In this document: positions 6,653-14,354 of the stretch, in pieces
Position numbering within the stretch: the first letter of the stretch is position 1
Layout of the letters: every line of letters starts with the position of its first letter
Origin: Clostridiales bacterium
GTDB lineage: Bacteria; Bacillota; Clostridia; Christensenellales; Aristaeellaceae
Reading direction: 5' to 3'
NCBI GenBank assembly: GCA_017569285.1
Contig: CP069419.1
Location: 2,666,001 to 2,730,000, forward strand
Length of the DNA stretch: 64,000 bases
Notes under the pieces: generated by a model
The model's database searches: none
Told to the model about the DNA's origin: nothing
Seen by the model: the letters and a program-made list of their open reading frames with translations, nothing else
Position numbers and translations under genes: made by a program

Positions 6653-7963
6653 ATGAAGAAAATGATGAGTAAGAAAGTACTGGGCGTCATCGCCCTTGCG
6701 CTGGTCTGCGTGATGGCCGGCACCGTGCTCGGGATGAACCGGCCGGCGGCCCAGGCGGAGACCGTTGTACTGACCTCCCCCTTTACCGCGGCGATTGCCC
6801 AGGTGCGGGACAGTGTGGTCGGCGTGAACAATTACCAGATCGTGAACAACTACAGCAACGGCTACGGTAACGGCGGCTACGGCAACGGCGGCAGCTACGG
6901 GTTCCCGTGGGACTACTTCTTCGGCTACGGCAACGGCGGCTACGGAAACGGCTACGGCAACGGCGGCGGCTACCAGCAGCCGGAAGCCCGCGAGGAAAAG
7001 TACGGCAGCGGCAGCGGCGTGGTGATTGAGAAGGAATACGTGCTGACCAACTACCACGTGATTGACGGGGCGCACAGCCTGAAGATTTCCGTCGGCGACA
7101 ACGATGAGAAACTGTATGACGCGACTGTGGCCGCGAGCGACGAGAACAAGGACGTCGCGGTGCTGTATGTGCCCGGCCTGGAGCTGGAGCCCGTGAAGCT
7201 GGGCGACAGCGACAGCCTGATGGTCGGCGACTGGGCCATCGCTATCGGCAACCCGATCGGATTTACCCGGACGGCTACCGCGGGCATCATTTCCGCCCTG
7301 GACCGTGAGATCGAAAGCGACACGACCACGACCGACCGTTTCGGCCGGAAGCAGGCGGTTACCAACACGATGATCCAGACGGACGCGGCCATCAACAGCG
7401 GCAACAGCGGCGGCGGCCTGTTCAACACCGCCGGCGAACTGATCGGCATCCCGACGCTGAAGTACAGCGGCACCCGGTATTCCGGCGCGGCGGTGGAAAG
7501 CATCGGCATGTGCATCCCGATCAATGAGGCGAAGCCCGTGATCGAGCAGGCGCTGAGCGCGGATAAGCCTGAAGTGAAAACGGGCGAAGCGACCGTGAAC
7601 AATGACCGGCTGGGCAAGCCCCGCCTGGGCGTGACCATCCGGACCCTGCGCGGCGCAGAACTGACTGACGGCCAGATCCCGAACGGCGCGTATATCGTGG
7701 AAGTGGATGAGAACGGCCCGGCGGCCAAGGCCGGACTGCAGCCCGGGGACATCCTGGTGGAGGTCAACGGCAATGTGATCGGCTCCAATGAGGACCTGAT
7801 GGCGCAGCTGGAAGGCACCAAGGCCGGCGACGTGATGAAGGTGACCGTATGGCGGCCGGACACGGTGGAAGACGTCGAGAAGATCCAGATCAGCTATGAC
7901 GGCGACTACATCGAGAACATCGAAGTGACGCTGGAAGTGCTTGAGGAAGCGAACAATACCTGA
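6653..7963 (+). CDS. htrA: HtrA/DegP-family membrane-anchored serine protease with PDZ domain
   Basis: A 436-residue envelope quality-control protease. A hydrophobic N-terminal segment (about 9-28) is a signal anchor. Next comes a striking Gly/Tyr/Asn-rich linker (residues 66-108, repeats of GYGNGG), then a trypsin-like domain with the catalytic triad His135 (TNYHVID), Asp167 (NKDVAVL) and Ser252 (NSGNSGGGLF). A C-terminal PDZ domain covers about 315-415 (LGVTIRTL, GPAAKAGLQPGDILVEVNG). The ATG has AAAGGAGG upstream. Its position after a two-component system mirrors HtrC in wal loci. It has its own promoter with a tandem operator and is closed by a terminator. Confidence 0.93.
   Translation: MKKMMSKKVLGVIALALVCVMAGTVLGMNRPAAQAETVVLTSPFTAAIAQVRDSVVGVNNYQIVNNYSNGYGNGGYGNGGSYGFPWDYFFGYGNGGYGNGYGNGGGYQQPEAREEKYGSGSGVVIEKEYVLTNYHVIDGAHSLKISVGDNDEKLYDATVAASDENKDVAVLYVPGLELEPVKLGDSDSLMVGDWAIAIGNPIGFTRTATAGIISALDREIESDTTTTDRFGRKQAVTNTMIQTDAAINSGNSGGGLFNTAGELIGIPTLKYSGTRYSGAAVESIGMCIPINEAKPVIEQALSADKPEVKTGEATVNNDRLGKPRLGVTIRTLRGAELTDGQIPNGAYIVEVDENGPAAKAGLQPGDILVEVNGNVIGSNEDLMAQLEGTKAGDVMKVTVWRPDTVEDVEKIQISYDGDYIENIEVTLEVLEEANNT
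6860..6973 (+). repeat. In-frame GYGNGG repeat tract within htrA
   Basis: Near-identical 18-bp units (ggctacggcaacggcggc type) encode Gly-Tyr-Gly-Asn-Gly-Gly repeats. One interruption (SYGFPWDYFF) splits two blocks of repeats. The tract lies between the membrane anchor and the protease domain. Confidence 0.85.
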
Positions 7964-7977
7964 CCGGAAAACATCCG

Positions 7978-8010
7978 GAGGTCCCGGGGAGAAATCCCCG
8001 GGACCTTTTT
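7978..8010 (+). terminator. Intrinsic terminator after htrA
   Basis: Stem GGTCCCGGGGA / TCCCCGGGACC with a GAAA loop, followed by five T. Confidence 0.92.
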
Positions 8011-8087
8011 CCGTAAAAGGGGTTGCCGCTCCGGAAGACTTTCCGGAAACATGGCAAAAAATGGACAGGAAAAGACCAGATAATAAC

Positions 8088-8116
8088 TTTTCAGAGCAAA
8101 CGAACCGGAGTATAAT
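8088..8116 (+). promoter_or_regulatory. Probable prs promoter
   Basis: TTTTCA (8088-8093), a 17-base spacer and a perfect TATAAT (8111-8116). The -35 is weak. Confidence 0.5.
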
Positions 8117-8170
8117 ACGTAATGTGAGGTAGTATCCCTGAGTAGCCCTGATGTGGAGTGGAGGATCGCC

Positions 8171-9388
8171 ATGACTGATTTTGTCAGTGACTGGAACACG
8201 GATTCTTTTCTGACTTATCCTGTTGGGCCGCTGGGACTGATCGCGATGCCGGGCACGGAGGAGCTCGGCGCCAAGATCAACGCCTGGCTGAAGAAGTGGC
8301 GTGACCATGCGGAGGAAACCGAGCCCGGCGATATGCGGACTACGCCCGGCGCAGAACGGCAGGACTTCCTGATCAGTGTGACCTGTCCCCGTTTCGGAAA
8401 CGGAGAGGCCAAGGGCATGATCAAGGAGAGCATCCGCGGATACGACATGTACATCCTGTCGGATCCGGGTGCCTACAACGTAACCTATGATATGTTCGGC
8501 CAGAAGGTTCCCATGAGCCCGGACGAGCATTTCGCCAACCTGAAGCGGATTATCGCCGCGATGGGCGGCAAAGCAAAGCGCGTGACGGTGATTATGCCGA
8601 TGCTGTACGAAGGCCGGCAGCACCGCCGCGCTTCCCGCGAGAGCCTGGACTGCGCCATGGCGCTGCAGGAACTCGAAAACATGGGTGTCAGCAACATCGT
8701 GACGTTTGACGCGCATGACCCGCGCGTGCAGAACGCGATTCCGACCACCGGATTCGAGAGCGTGATGCCCAGCTACCAGATTTTCAAAGCCCTGCTGAAA
8801 CGGGACAAGACCCTGCGCATTGACCGGGAACACATGATGATCGTCTCCCCGGATGAAGGCGCGATCGACCGGAACATCTTCTACGCCTCCGTGCTCGGGC
8901 TGGACCTGGGCCTGTTCTACAAGCGGCGGGACTACACCCGCATCGTGAACGGCCGCAACCCGATCGTGGCCCATGAATACCTGGGCGACAGCGTGGAAGG
9001 CAAGGACATCTTCGTGGCGGACGATATGATCTCCAGCGGCGAGAGCATCATCGACCTGGCCCGCGAGCTGAAAAAGCGCAAGGCCAACCGCATTTTCGCG
9101 GGCGCGACCTTCGCCCTGTTCACCAACGGCCTGGAGAATTACGAAAAAGCCTACCGCGACGGCCTGATCGACCGCGTGATCTCCACCAACCTGACCTACC
9201 GGAATCCCGAGCTGGCGAAGACGGAATGGTTTGTGGAAGCGGACATGAGCAAGTATATCTCCTACATCATCGCAACGCTGAACCATGACCGCAGCCTCAG
9301 CAAGCTGCTGAATCCCTACGACCGGATCCACGGACTGCTCAAGCGCTACAACGCCGAGCAGAAGGAAGCCGGACTGCGCCTGGTGTAA
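8171..9388 (+). CDS. prs: Ribose-phosphate pyrophosphokinase, long form
   Basis: A 405-residue PRPP synthetase that makes phosphoribosyl pyrophosphate from ribose 5-phosphate and ATP. It has the N-terminal catalytic half (RGYDMYILSDPG, YEGRQHRRASRESLDCAMALQEL, TFDAHDPRVQNAIP) and the C-terminal phosphoribosyltransferase motif (DIFVADDMISSGES). The usual bacterial enzyme has about 315 residues. The extra length (an extended N-terminus and an insertion) is typical of a long clostridial type. The start at 8171 has GTGGAGG 6 bases upstream. The convergent neighbour rpiB makes ribose-5-phosphate available, so the pair sits on one metabolic node. Confidence 0.9.
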   Translation: MTDFVSDWNTDSFLTYPVGPLGLIAMPGTEELGAKINAWLKKWRDHAEETEPGDMRTTPGAERQDFLISVTCPRFGNGEAKGMIKESIRGYDMYILSDPGAYNVTYDMFGQKVPMSPDEHFANLKRIIAAMGGKAKRVTVIMPMLYEGRQHRRASRESLDCAMALQELENMGVSNIVTFDAHDPRVQNAIPTTGFESVMPSYQIFKALLKRDKTLRIDREHMMIVSPDEGAIDRNIFYASVLGLDLGLFYKRRDYTRIVNGRNPIVAHEYLGDSVEGKDIFVADDMISSGESIIDLARELKKRKANRIFAGATFALFTNGLENYEKAYRDGLIDRVISTNLTYRNPELAKTEWFVEADMSKYISYIIATLNHDRSLSKLLNPYDRIHGLLKRYNAEQKEAGLRLV

Positions 9389-9401
9389 TCCCGGCGCACG
9401 C

Positions 9402-9433
9402 AAAAACCGGAGCCCGCGGGCTCCGGTTTTTTT
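9402..9433. terminator. Bidirectional terminator between prs and rpiB
   Basis: A perfect 10-bp stem (ACCGGAGCCC / GGGCTCCGGT) is flanked by A5 on the left and T7 on the right, so it can terminate both converging genes. Confidence 0.9.
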
Positions 9434-9449
9434 CTCTGCTTTTTTCGGA

Positions 9450-9908
9450 TCAGGCTTCCGGGTCAAGCCCGTTTTCGATCCGTTCGATCATATCGATGCG
9501 GCGCTGGTGCCGGCCGCCCTCGAACTCGGCGGTCAGCCAGTGGCGGGCGATCATCTTGGCCAGCTCGGTGCCGACCACGCGGGCCCCCATCGTGAGGATG
9601 TTGCTGTTGTTGTGGCGCTTGCTCAGCTCGGCGCTGTAGACGTCGCTGCAGGTGCAGACGCGGATGCCCTTCACCTTGCCGGCGGCGATGCCGATGCCGA
9701 TGCCGGTGCCGCAGATCAGGATGCCGCGGTCGCACTCGCCGGAGGCAACTGCCTTCGCGGCACGGTAACCGAAGACGGGATAGTCATCATCCCGGTTTGC
9801 GGCGTCGTAATTGCCGAAATCCTTCCATTCGAGCCCCATTTCATCGAGCATTTTGGCGAGCTCACCCTTCAGGGCAACCCCGGTATGGTCACAGGCTAGA
9901 GCGATCAT
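9450..9908 (-). CDS. rpiB: Ribose-5-phosphate isomerase B
   Basis: A 152-residue RpiB/LacAB-family enzyme that interconverts ribulose 5-phosphate and ribose 5-phosphate. It has the N-terminal ACDHTG motif, the anion-hole loop CGTGIGIGIAA with the catalytic Cys, and the conserved RHNNSNILTMGAR block. Two ATGs are possible. The one at 9908 is preferred because GGGAGG is 8 bases upstream, while the ATG at 9914 is only 2 bases from it. RpiB relatives can also act on allose 6-phosphate, but the context beside prs favours the pentose role. Confidence 0.93.
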   Translation of the reverse strand: MIALACDHTGVALKGELAKMLDEMGLEWKDFGNYDAANRDDDYPVFGYRAAKAVASGECDRGILICGTGIGIGIAAGKVKGIRVCTCSDVYSAELSKRHNNSNILTMGARVVGTELAKMIARHWLTAEFEGGRHQRRIDMIERIENGLDPEA

Positions 9909-9936
9909 AGACATTACCTCCCTTTTTTGCTATAAT
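9908..9936 (+). promoter_or_regulatory. azlCD promoter, overlapping the rpiB promoter
   Basis: TAGACA (9908-9913), a 17-base spacer and TATAAT (9931-9936) on the plus strand. Its -10 shares five bases with the -10 of the divergent rpiB promoter. Confidence 0.5.
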
Positions 9937-9960
9937 ACGCCAATGTGCGGGGTTTGGCAA
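9932..9960 (-). promoter_or_regulatory. rpiB promoter
   Basis: On the minus strand, TTGCCA (9960-9955), a 17-base spacer and TATTAT (9937-9932), 23 bases from the start codon. Confidence 0.6.
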
Positions 9961-10013
9961 GGACCGGCCCCGCGGAAAAACGCCGGCGGCGGGAGAGAAA
10001 GAGGGGAGTGCGG

Positions 10014-10733
10014 ATGCGCAGGCTGATCCTTCGGGGACTGCGGGACGGGCTTCCCATCGGCGTGGGCTACTTCGCGGTGGCGTTCTCCCTGGGAATCGTC
10101 GCGCGGCAGACGGGGCTGACCCCGCTGCAGGGTTTTGTGGCCAGCCTGCTGAACCACGCCTCGGCGGGCGAGTACGCCCTCTATTCCCTGATCGCCGCGC
10201 GCGCGGCTTTCTGGGAAATCGCGCTGGTGATCATGATCACCAATATGCGGTACCTGCTGATGAGCACCGCGCTCAGCCAGCGGATTCCGACGGAGACGGG
10301 CATGGCCGGGCGCATTGCCACCGGCTTCTGCATTACGGATGAAATTTTTGCGCTGGTCATCGGCTATGCCGGGAAGCTTTCCCTGGCGTACCTGGGCAGC
10401 GCGTTTATCCTGGCGGACCTGATGTGGTCGGCCGGGACCATGGCGGGTATCATTGCCGGGAATATCCTGCCGGCCAACGTCGTGAGCGCGCTGAGCGTGG
10501 CGATCTACGGCATGTTCCTGGCGATCATCATGCCGCCGGCCCGGGAAAACAAGGTGATCGCCGGACTGGTCGCGGCGGCCTTCGCGTGCAGCTTCGCGCT
10601 GAACCGGCTGGTTTCCCCGGAAACCATGTCGGACGGCATGAAGGTGATCGTGCTGACGGTGGCGCTTTCCGCGATTGCGGCGGTGCTGTTCCCTGTGCCC
10701 GAGGAGAAGGAAGGGGGGACGGCGCATGAGTAA
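10014..10733 (+). CDS. azlC: AzlC-family branched-chain amino acid exporter, large subunit
   Basis: A 239-residue integral membrane protein with six or more helices and the AzlC hallmarks (GLPIGVGYFAVAFSLG near the start, NMRYLLMSTALS, AGTMAGIIAG). With AzlD it forms the LIV-E/BrnFE-type exporter of leucine, isoleucine, valine and related amino acids. The ATG at 10014 follows GAGGGGAG by 6 bases; longer in-frame upstream codons are Arg-rich and unlikely. The gene overlaps azlD by 8 bases. No Lrp-type regulator is adjacent. Confidence 0.9.
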   Translation: MRRLILRGLRDGLPIGVGYFAVAFSLGIVARQTGLTPLQGFVASLLNHASAGEYALYSLIAARAAFWEIALVIMITNMRYLLMSTALSQRIPTETGMAGRIATGFCITDEIFALVIGYAGKLSLAYLGSAFILADLMWSAGTMAGIIAGNILPANVVSALSVAIYGMFLAIIMPPARENKVIAGLVAAAFACSFALNRLVSPETMSDGMKVIVLTVALSAIAAVLFPVPEEKEGGTAHE

Positions 10734-11043
10734 CGGACAGATCTGGATCGCGATTCTGGTCGCGGCGGGTGTGAGCCTGCTGGTGCGCGTGCTTCCGCTG
10801 ACCCTGATCCGGAGGAAAATCACCAACCGCTTCCTGCGGTCGTTCCTGTACTATGTGCCCTACGCCACACTGGCGGTGATGACGTTCCCGGCGATCATTG
10901 ACGCGGCCGGAAATCCCGTGGCAGGCATTGCGGCGCTGGCGGTGGGCGGGGTCCTCGCATGGCTCCGGGCTGGGCTGTTCCCGGTGGCGCTGGCCAGCTG
11001 CGTGACCGTGTTCCTGACCGAATGGCTGATGCGGATCGGCTGA
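10726..11043 (+). CDS. azlD: AzlD-family branched-chain amino acid exporter, small subunit
   Basis: A 105-residue protein with four predicted membrane helices and the AzlD/BrnE-like core (RVLPLTLIRRKI, FLRSFLYYVPYATLAVMTFPAI). It is the partner of AzlC. The start codon lies inside the end of azlC after AAGGGGGG, so translation is coupled. The next gene, parA, has its own promoter after a terminator. Confidence 0.9.
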   Translation: MSNGQIWIAILVAAGVSLLVRVLPLTLIRRKITNRFLRSFLYYVPYATLAVMTFPAIIDAAGNPVAGIAALAVGGVLAWLRAGLFPVALASCVTVFLTEWLMRIG

Positions 11044-11052
11044 TCCGTTTTT

Positions 11053-11089
11053 CCCCGTTCCGGACCTCGTTCCGGGCGGGGCTTTTTCT
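11053..11089 (+). terminator. Intrinsic terminator after azlCD
   Basis: Imperfect stem CCCCGttCCGG / CCGGgCGGGG followed by five T. Confidence 0.75.
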
Positions 11090-11117
11090 TTACAATGAAC
11101 GGATTTACGGGTATAAT
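11089..11117 (+). promoter_or_regulatory. Promoter of the parA-to-DHHW unit
   Basis: TTTACA (11089-11094), a 17-base spacer and a perfect TATAAT (11112-11117). This is the last clear promoter before 22.7 kb on the plus strand. Confidence 0.7.
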
Positions 11118-11165
11118 AGATTGGTTTTATATGAACCGATATCGGGCACGGGAAGTGAACGGAAT

Positions 11166-11936
11166 ATGGGCAAAATCATTGCAATTGCGAATCAGAAGGG
11201 CGGTGTCGGGAAAACCACAACCGCCGTGAATTTATCCGCCTGCCTGGCGGAAGCCGGCAAAAAGGTGCTGATGGTGGACCTGGACCCGCAGGGGAATACG
11301 ACCAGCGGCCTCGGGTGCACCGTGAACGAACGGAATACCGTGTATGACGCGATGATGGGCCGCGCGAAGCTGGATGACTGCATCCAGCCGACCGCCCAGA
11401 AGAAGCTGAAGCTGGCGGGCAGCGATATCCGGCTGGCCGCGGCCGAGGTGGAGCTGGTTTCGGTGAACGAGCGGGAGTTCTACATGAAAAAGCTGCTGGC
11501 GCCGTGCCGGAGTGATTTCGACTTCGTGATCATCGACTGCCCGCCGAGCCTGAGCCTGCTGACGCTGAACGCGCTGGCTGCGGCGGATACGGTGCTGATT
11601 CCGATCCAGTGCGAATACTACGCGCTGGAGGGCGTCCGCAGCCTGATGGACACCGTGAACCGGGTGAAGCGGACATTCAACCCGCACCTGGAGATCGAGG
11701 GCATCCTGCTGACCATGCTGGACGGGCGGACAAACCTCGGCCTGCAGGTGGTGGACCAGGTGAAGAAGCACTTCAAGAAGACGGTGTTTGCCACGATGAT
11801 CCCGCGGAATGTGCGGCTGGGTGAGGCGCCCAGCCACGGGGAACCGATCAATATCTACGATCCGAGAAGCACAGGCGCGATTGCCTACCGCGCGCTGGCG
11901 AAGGAAGTCATCTCCCGGAACCGGGGCAAGAAGTAA
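11166..11936 (+). CDS. parA: ParA/Soj chromosome-partitioning ATPase
   Basis: A 256-residue deviant-Walker ATPase that binds DNA as an ATP dimer and drives segregation of ParB-parS complexes. The deviant Walker A (KGGVGKTTTA, residues 11-20), the switch motif MVDLDPQGNTTSG and Walker B (VIIDCPPSLSLLT) are intact. There is no N-terminal helix-turn-helix, so this is a small chromosomal-type Soj. parB follows after 20 bases. It is not next to mnmG/rsmG, the usual origin-proximal neighbours. I searched the window by eye for a parS palindrome and saw none. Confidence 0.95.
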   Translation: MGKIIAIANQKGGVGKTTTAVNLSACLAEAGKKVLMVDLDPQGNTTSGLGCTVNERNTVYDAMMGRAKLDDCIQPTAQKKLKLAGSDIRLAAAEVELVSVNEREFYMKKLLAPCRSDFDFVIIDCPPSLSLLTLNALAAADTVLIPIQCEYYALEGVRSLMDTVNRVKRTFNPHLEIEGILLTMLDGRTNLGLQVVDQVKKHFKKTVFATMIPRNVRLGEAPSHGEPINIYDPRSTGAIAYRALAKEVISRNRGKK

Positions 11937-11956
11937 GAGACAGGAGCGCTGACAAA

Positions 11957-12811
11957 ATGGCCAAGAAATCTCACGGACTCGGACGGGGACTGGATTCCCT
12001 GTTCCCCGGCGCGGAAGAGTGGGGAACCAGTATCCAGGAAATTCCCGTGGGCGAACTGGATCCGAACCCGGACCAGCCCCGGCAGTCATTTGACCAGGAA
12101 AGCATCGGACAGCTGGCGGACAGCATCCGCGACCAGGGCGTGCTGCAGCCGCTGCTGGTGGTTCCCGCCAGCGGCGGGCGCTACCGGATTATCGCCGGTG
12201 AGCGCCGGTACCGTGCGTCCCGCATCGCGGGGCTGGAGACGGTGCCGTGCATTGTGAAGGATATTGACGTGATCCGGCAGATGGAAATCGCGCTGATCGA
12301 GAACCTGCAGCGCGAGGACCTGAACCCGATGGAAGCGGCGCGCGGTATCCAGGCGCTGATGAAGCAGTGCGGCTATACGCAGGAGAAGGTCAGCACACGG
12401 CTGGGCAAGAGCCGGCCGGCGGTGGCGAACCTGCTGCGCCTGCTTTCCCTGCCGGAGGAAGTGACCGAGATGGTGCGCGACGGACTGATCAGCGCGGGCC
12501 ATGCCCGGGTGCTGGCCGGAATCAGGGACCCGGAGGAGCAGATCCGCCTGGCGCACCGCGCGGCAGATGAAGGCATGAGCGTGCGCCGGCTGGAGCAGCT
12601 GGCCTCCGCAGCGAAGGAAAAACCTGCGAAGAAGCGCCGCCCGGCGCCGATGCCGGCGGAGCTCGGCGAGCTGCAGGAGAAGATCCGGCTGAAGACCGGT
12701 CTGAAGAGCGCGCTGACCGGCAGCATTACCAAGGGACGGATTGTGCTGCAGTACAGCTCGCGGGATGAGCTGGAACGGCTGAACGAACTGCTGGACCAGA
12801 TTCAGGAGTAA
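11957..12811 (+). CDS. parB: ParB/Spo0J centromere-binding CTPase
   Basis: A 284-residue partition protein. The N-terminal ParA-binding peptide (GLGRGLDSLF) leads into the ParB/CTPase domain (NPDQPRQSF, GVLQPLLVV, IIAGERRYRAS, ALIENLQREDLNPMEAA). The central helix-turn-helix (about 130-200: GYTQEKVSTRLGKSRPAVANLLRLL) and the C-terminal dimer domain follow. GERRYR is the arginine patch used for CTP-dependent clamp closing. The stop lies only 6 bases before the sugar-transferase gene, so co-transcription with surface-glycan genes is likely. Confidence 0.95.
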   Translation: MAKKSHGLGRGLDSLFPGAEEWGTSIQEIPVGELDPNPDQPRQSFDQESIGQLADSIRDQGVLQPLLVVPASGGRYRIIAGERRYRASRIAGLETVPCIVKDIDVIRQMEIALIENLQREDLNPMEAARGIQALMKQCGYTQEKVSTRLGKSRPAVANLLRLLSLPEEVTEMVRDGLISAGHARVLAGIRDPEEQIRLAHRAADEGMSVRRLEQLASAAKEKPAKKRRPAPMPAELGELQEKIRLKTGLKSALTGSITKGRIVLQYSSRDELERLNELLDQIQE

Positions 12812-12817
12812 CGAAGC

Positions 12818-13486
12818 ATGAGCAAGAAAGAACTGCCGGAGATGCCTTACTGGGACGGTCCGCTTTCGCACCCGTTCTACAGCAAGGTGGTCAAGCGGCT
12901 GCTGGACCTGGTGCTGGCGCTGATCCTGCTGGTGCCCGGCCTGATCCTGATGATCCCGCTGGCCGTGTGGGTGAAGCTGGACTCGGAAGGCCCGGTGATC
13001 TACAAGGCGGTGCGGGGCGGGTACCATAACCAGCCCTTCATGATCTACAAGTTCCGCAGCATGGTGGTGGACGCGGACAAGTCCGGCGGGTGCACGGCGA
13101 AGAACGACGACCGGGTGACCCGGGCCGGGCGCGTGATGCGCCGGCTGAAGATGGACGAGCTGCCCCAGCTGTTCAACATCATCAAAGGGGACATGAGCTT
13201 TGTCGGCCCGCGGCCGGAGCTGCTGCTGTACACGACGCAGTATACGGAGGAGCAGCAGTGCATCATGTGGGTGCGCCCGGGTGTGACCGACCGGAGCAGC
13301 ATCGTATACATCGCCCAGGATGAGATCGTCGGGGAAGAAGACCCGGTGGCGAACTTTGAGCGGCTGATCCTGCCGGAGAAAAACCGGCTGCGGGTGGAAT
13401 ACGCGAAAACCCAGAGCTTCGGACTGGATGCCCGGCTGATGCTGGAAACCATCCGGGGCGTGTTCGGAAAGGTGAAGCATGGATAA
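12818..13486 (+). CDS. Membrane phosphoglycosyl transferase (bacterial sugar transferase)
   Basis: A 222-residue protein of the WcaJ/PglC-like PF02397 family. It transfers a sugar phosphate from a nucleotide sugar to undecaprenyl phosphate to begin a surface glycan. A re-entrant hydrophobic helix (about 25-52) leads into the catalytic domain with GPVIYKAVRGG, MIYKFRSM, RRLKMDELPQLFNIIKGD and MSFVGPRPE. It is the short, single-helix (PglC-like) form. It overlaps the following transketolase gene by 8 bases. The sugar it uses cannot be told from the sequence. Its partners here are a split transketolase and LicD rather than ordinary glycosyltransferases. Confidence 0.88.
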   Translation: MSKKELPEMPYWDGPLSHPFYSKVVKRLLDLVLALILLVPGLILMIPLAVWVKLDSEGPVIYKAVRGGYHNQPFMIYKFRSMVVDADKSGGCTAKNDDRVTRAGRVMRRLKMDELPQLFNIIKGDMSFVGPRPELLLYTTQYTEEQQCIMWVRPGVTDRSSIVYIAQDEIVGEEDPVANFERLILPEKNRLRVEYAKTQSFGLDARLMLETIRGVFGKVKHG

Positions 13487-14354
13487 TTATGAGGCGCTTG
13501 TTCACAGCGCGTTCGGGGGACAGAAGCCGGATACATCGGATCCGGAAGTGCTGGCATGGCTGATCCGCCGGAACGGGCTGGAAATGAGCCACATCAGCCG
13601 CGGAAGCCATATCGGCAGCGTGTTCAGCGTTGCGGAGATCATCGCCGTGCTGTATACGGGCGTGCTGAATGTGGATCCCTCGGACCCGAAGAAGCCGGAC
13701 CGTGACCGCATGATCCTGAGCAAGGGGCACGCGGGCAGCGCGGTTTACGCCGCCCTGGCGGAGACGGGCTTCTTCCCGGTGGAACAGCTGAAGACGCACT
13801 ATGGCAACGGGTCGATCCTGAGCGGGCATGTGAGCCACAAGGGTATTCCCGGCGTGGAGGTATCCACCGGATCCCTCGGCCACGGGCTGGGCATCGGGAC
13901 GGGCATGGCGCTGGGCGCGAAGATGGACGGGGAAACCTGGCGGACCTGGGTGGTGCTCGGCGACGGGGAATGCGACGAAGGCTCCGTGTGGGAAGCGGCG
14001 CTGCAGGCGGCGCAGTTCGGCCTGGACCGGCTGTGCGCCATCGTGGACTACAACCATATGCAGAGCCTTTTCACGGTGGAGGAAACGCTGCGGCTGGAAC
14101 CATTTGAACAGAAGTGGAAGGACTTCGGATGGAACGCTGAGAGCGTGGACGGCCACGACGTGCGCGCCCTGCGCGCCGCGTGTGAGCGGGCGAAGGCCAA
14201 CGCGGGCAGTGGAAAGCCCAGCGTGATCCTGGCCCATACCGTGAAGGGCAAGGGCGTATCCTTTATGGAGAACGACATCCTGTGGCATTACCGGACGCCG
14301 CAGGGAGAGGAATATGAGGCAGCGCTGAAGGAACTGGAGGCGCATCGGCCATGA
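13479..14354 (+). CDS. Transketolase-like protein, N-terminal (TPP-binding) subunit
   Basis: A 291-residue stand-alone N-terminal half of transketolase. It has the conserved SKGHAG, the Gly-rich GSLGHGLGIGTGMALG and the thiamin-pyrophosphate/metal motif GDGECDEGSVWEAA. The C-terminal half is encoded next with a 4-base overlap, so the two form one heteromeric enzyme. Split transketolases occur in many Firmicutes and archaea. Here the pair is coupled by overlaps to a sugar transferase and licD, which points to making or remodelling a sugar for a surface polymer rather than general pentose metabolism. The true substrate is unknown. Confidence 0.88.
   Translation: MDNYEALVHSAFGGQKPDTSDPEVLAWLIRRNGLEMSHISRGSHIGSVFSVAEIIAVLYTGVLNVDPSDPKKPDRDRMILSKGHAGSAVYAALAETGFFPVEQLKTHYGNGSILSGHVSHKGIPGVEVSTGSLGHGLGIGTGMALGAKMDGETWRTWVVLGDGECDEGSVWEAALQAAQFGLDRLCAIVDYNHMQSLFTVEETLRLEPFEQKWKDFGWNAESVDGHDVRALRAACERAKANAGSGKPSVILAHTVKGKGVSFMENDILWHYRTPQGEEYEAALKELEAHRP

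Noticed and set aside
6590-9466. A 958-codon minus-strand frame opposite htrA and prs
   Set aside because: It has low-complexity Val/Ala/His-rich translation and no ribosome-binding site; both opposite genes are clear.
11166-12811. A parS site near parAB
   Set aside because: I looked for the TGTTTCACGTGAAACA-type palindrome and close variants and did not see one in the window.
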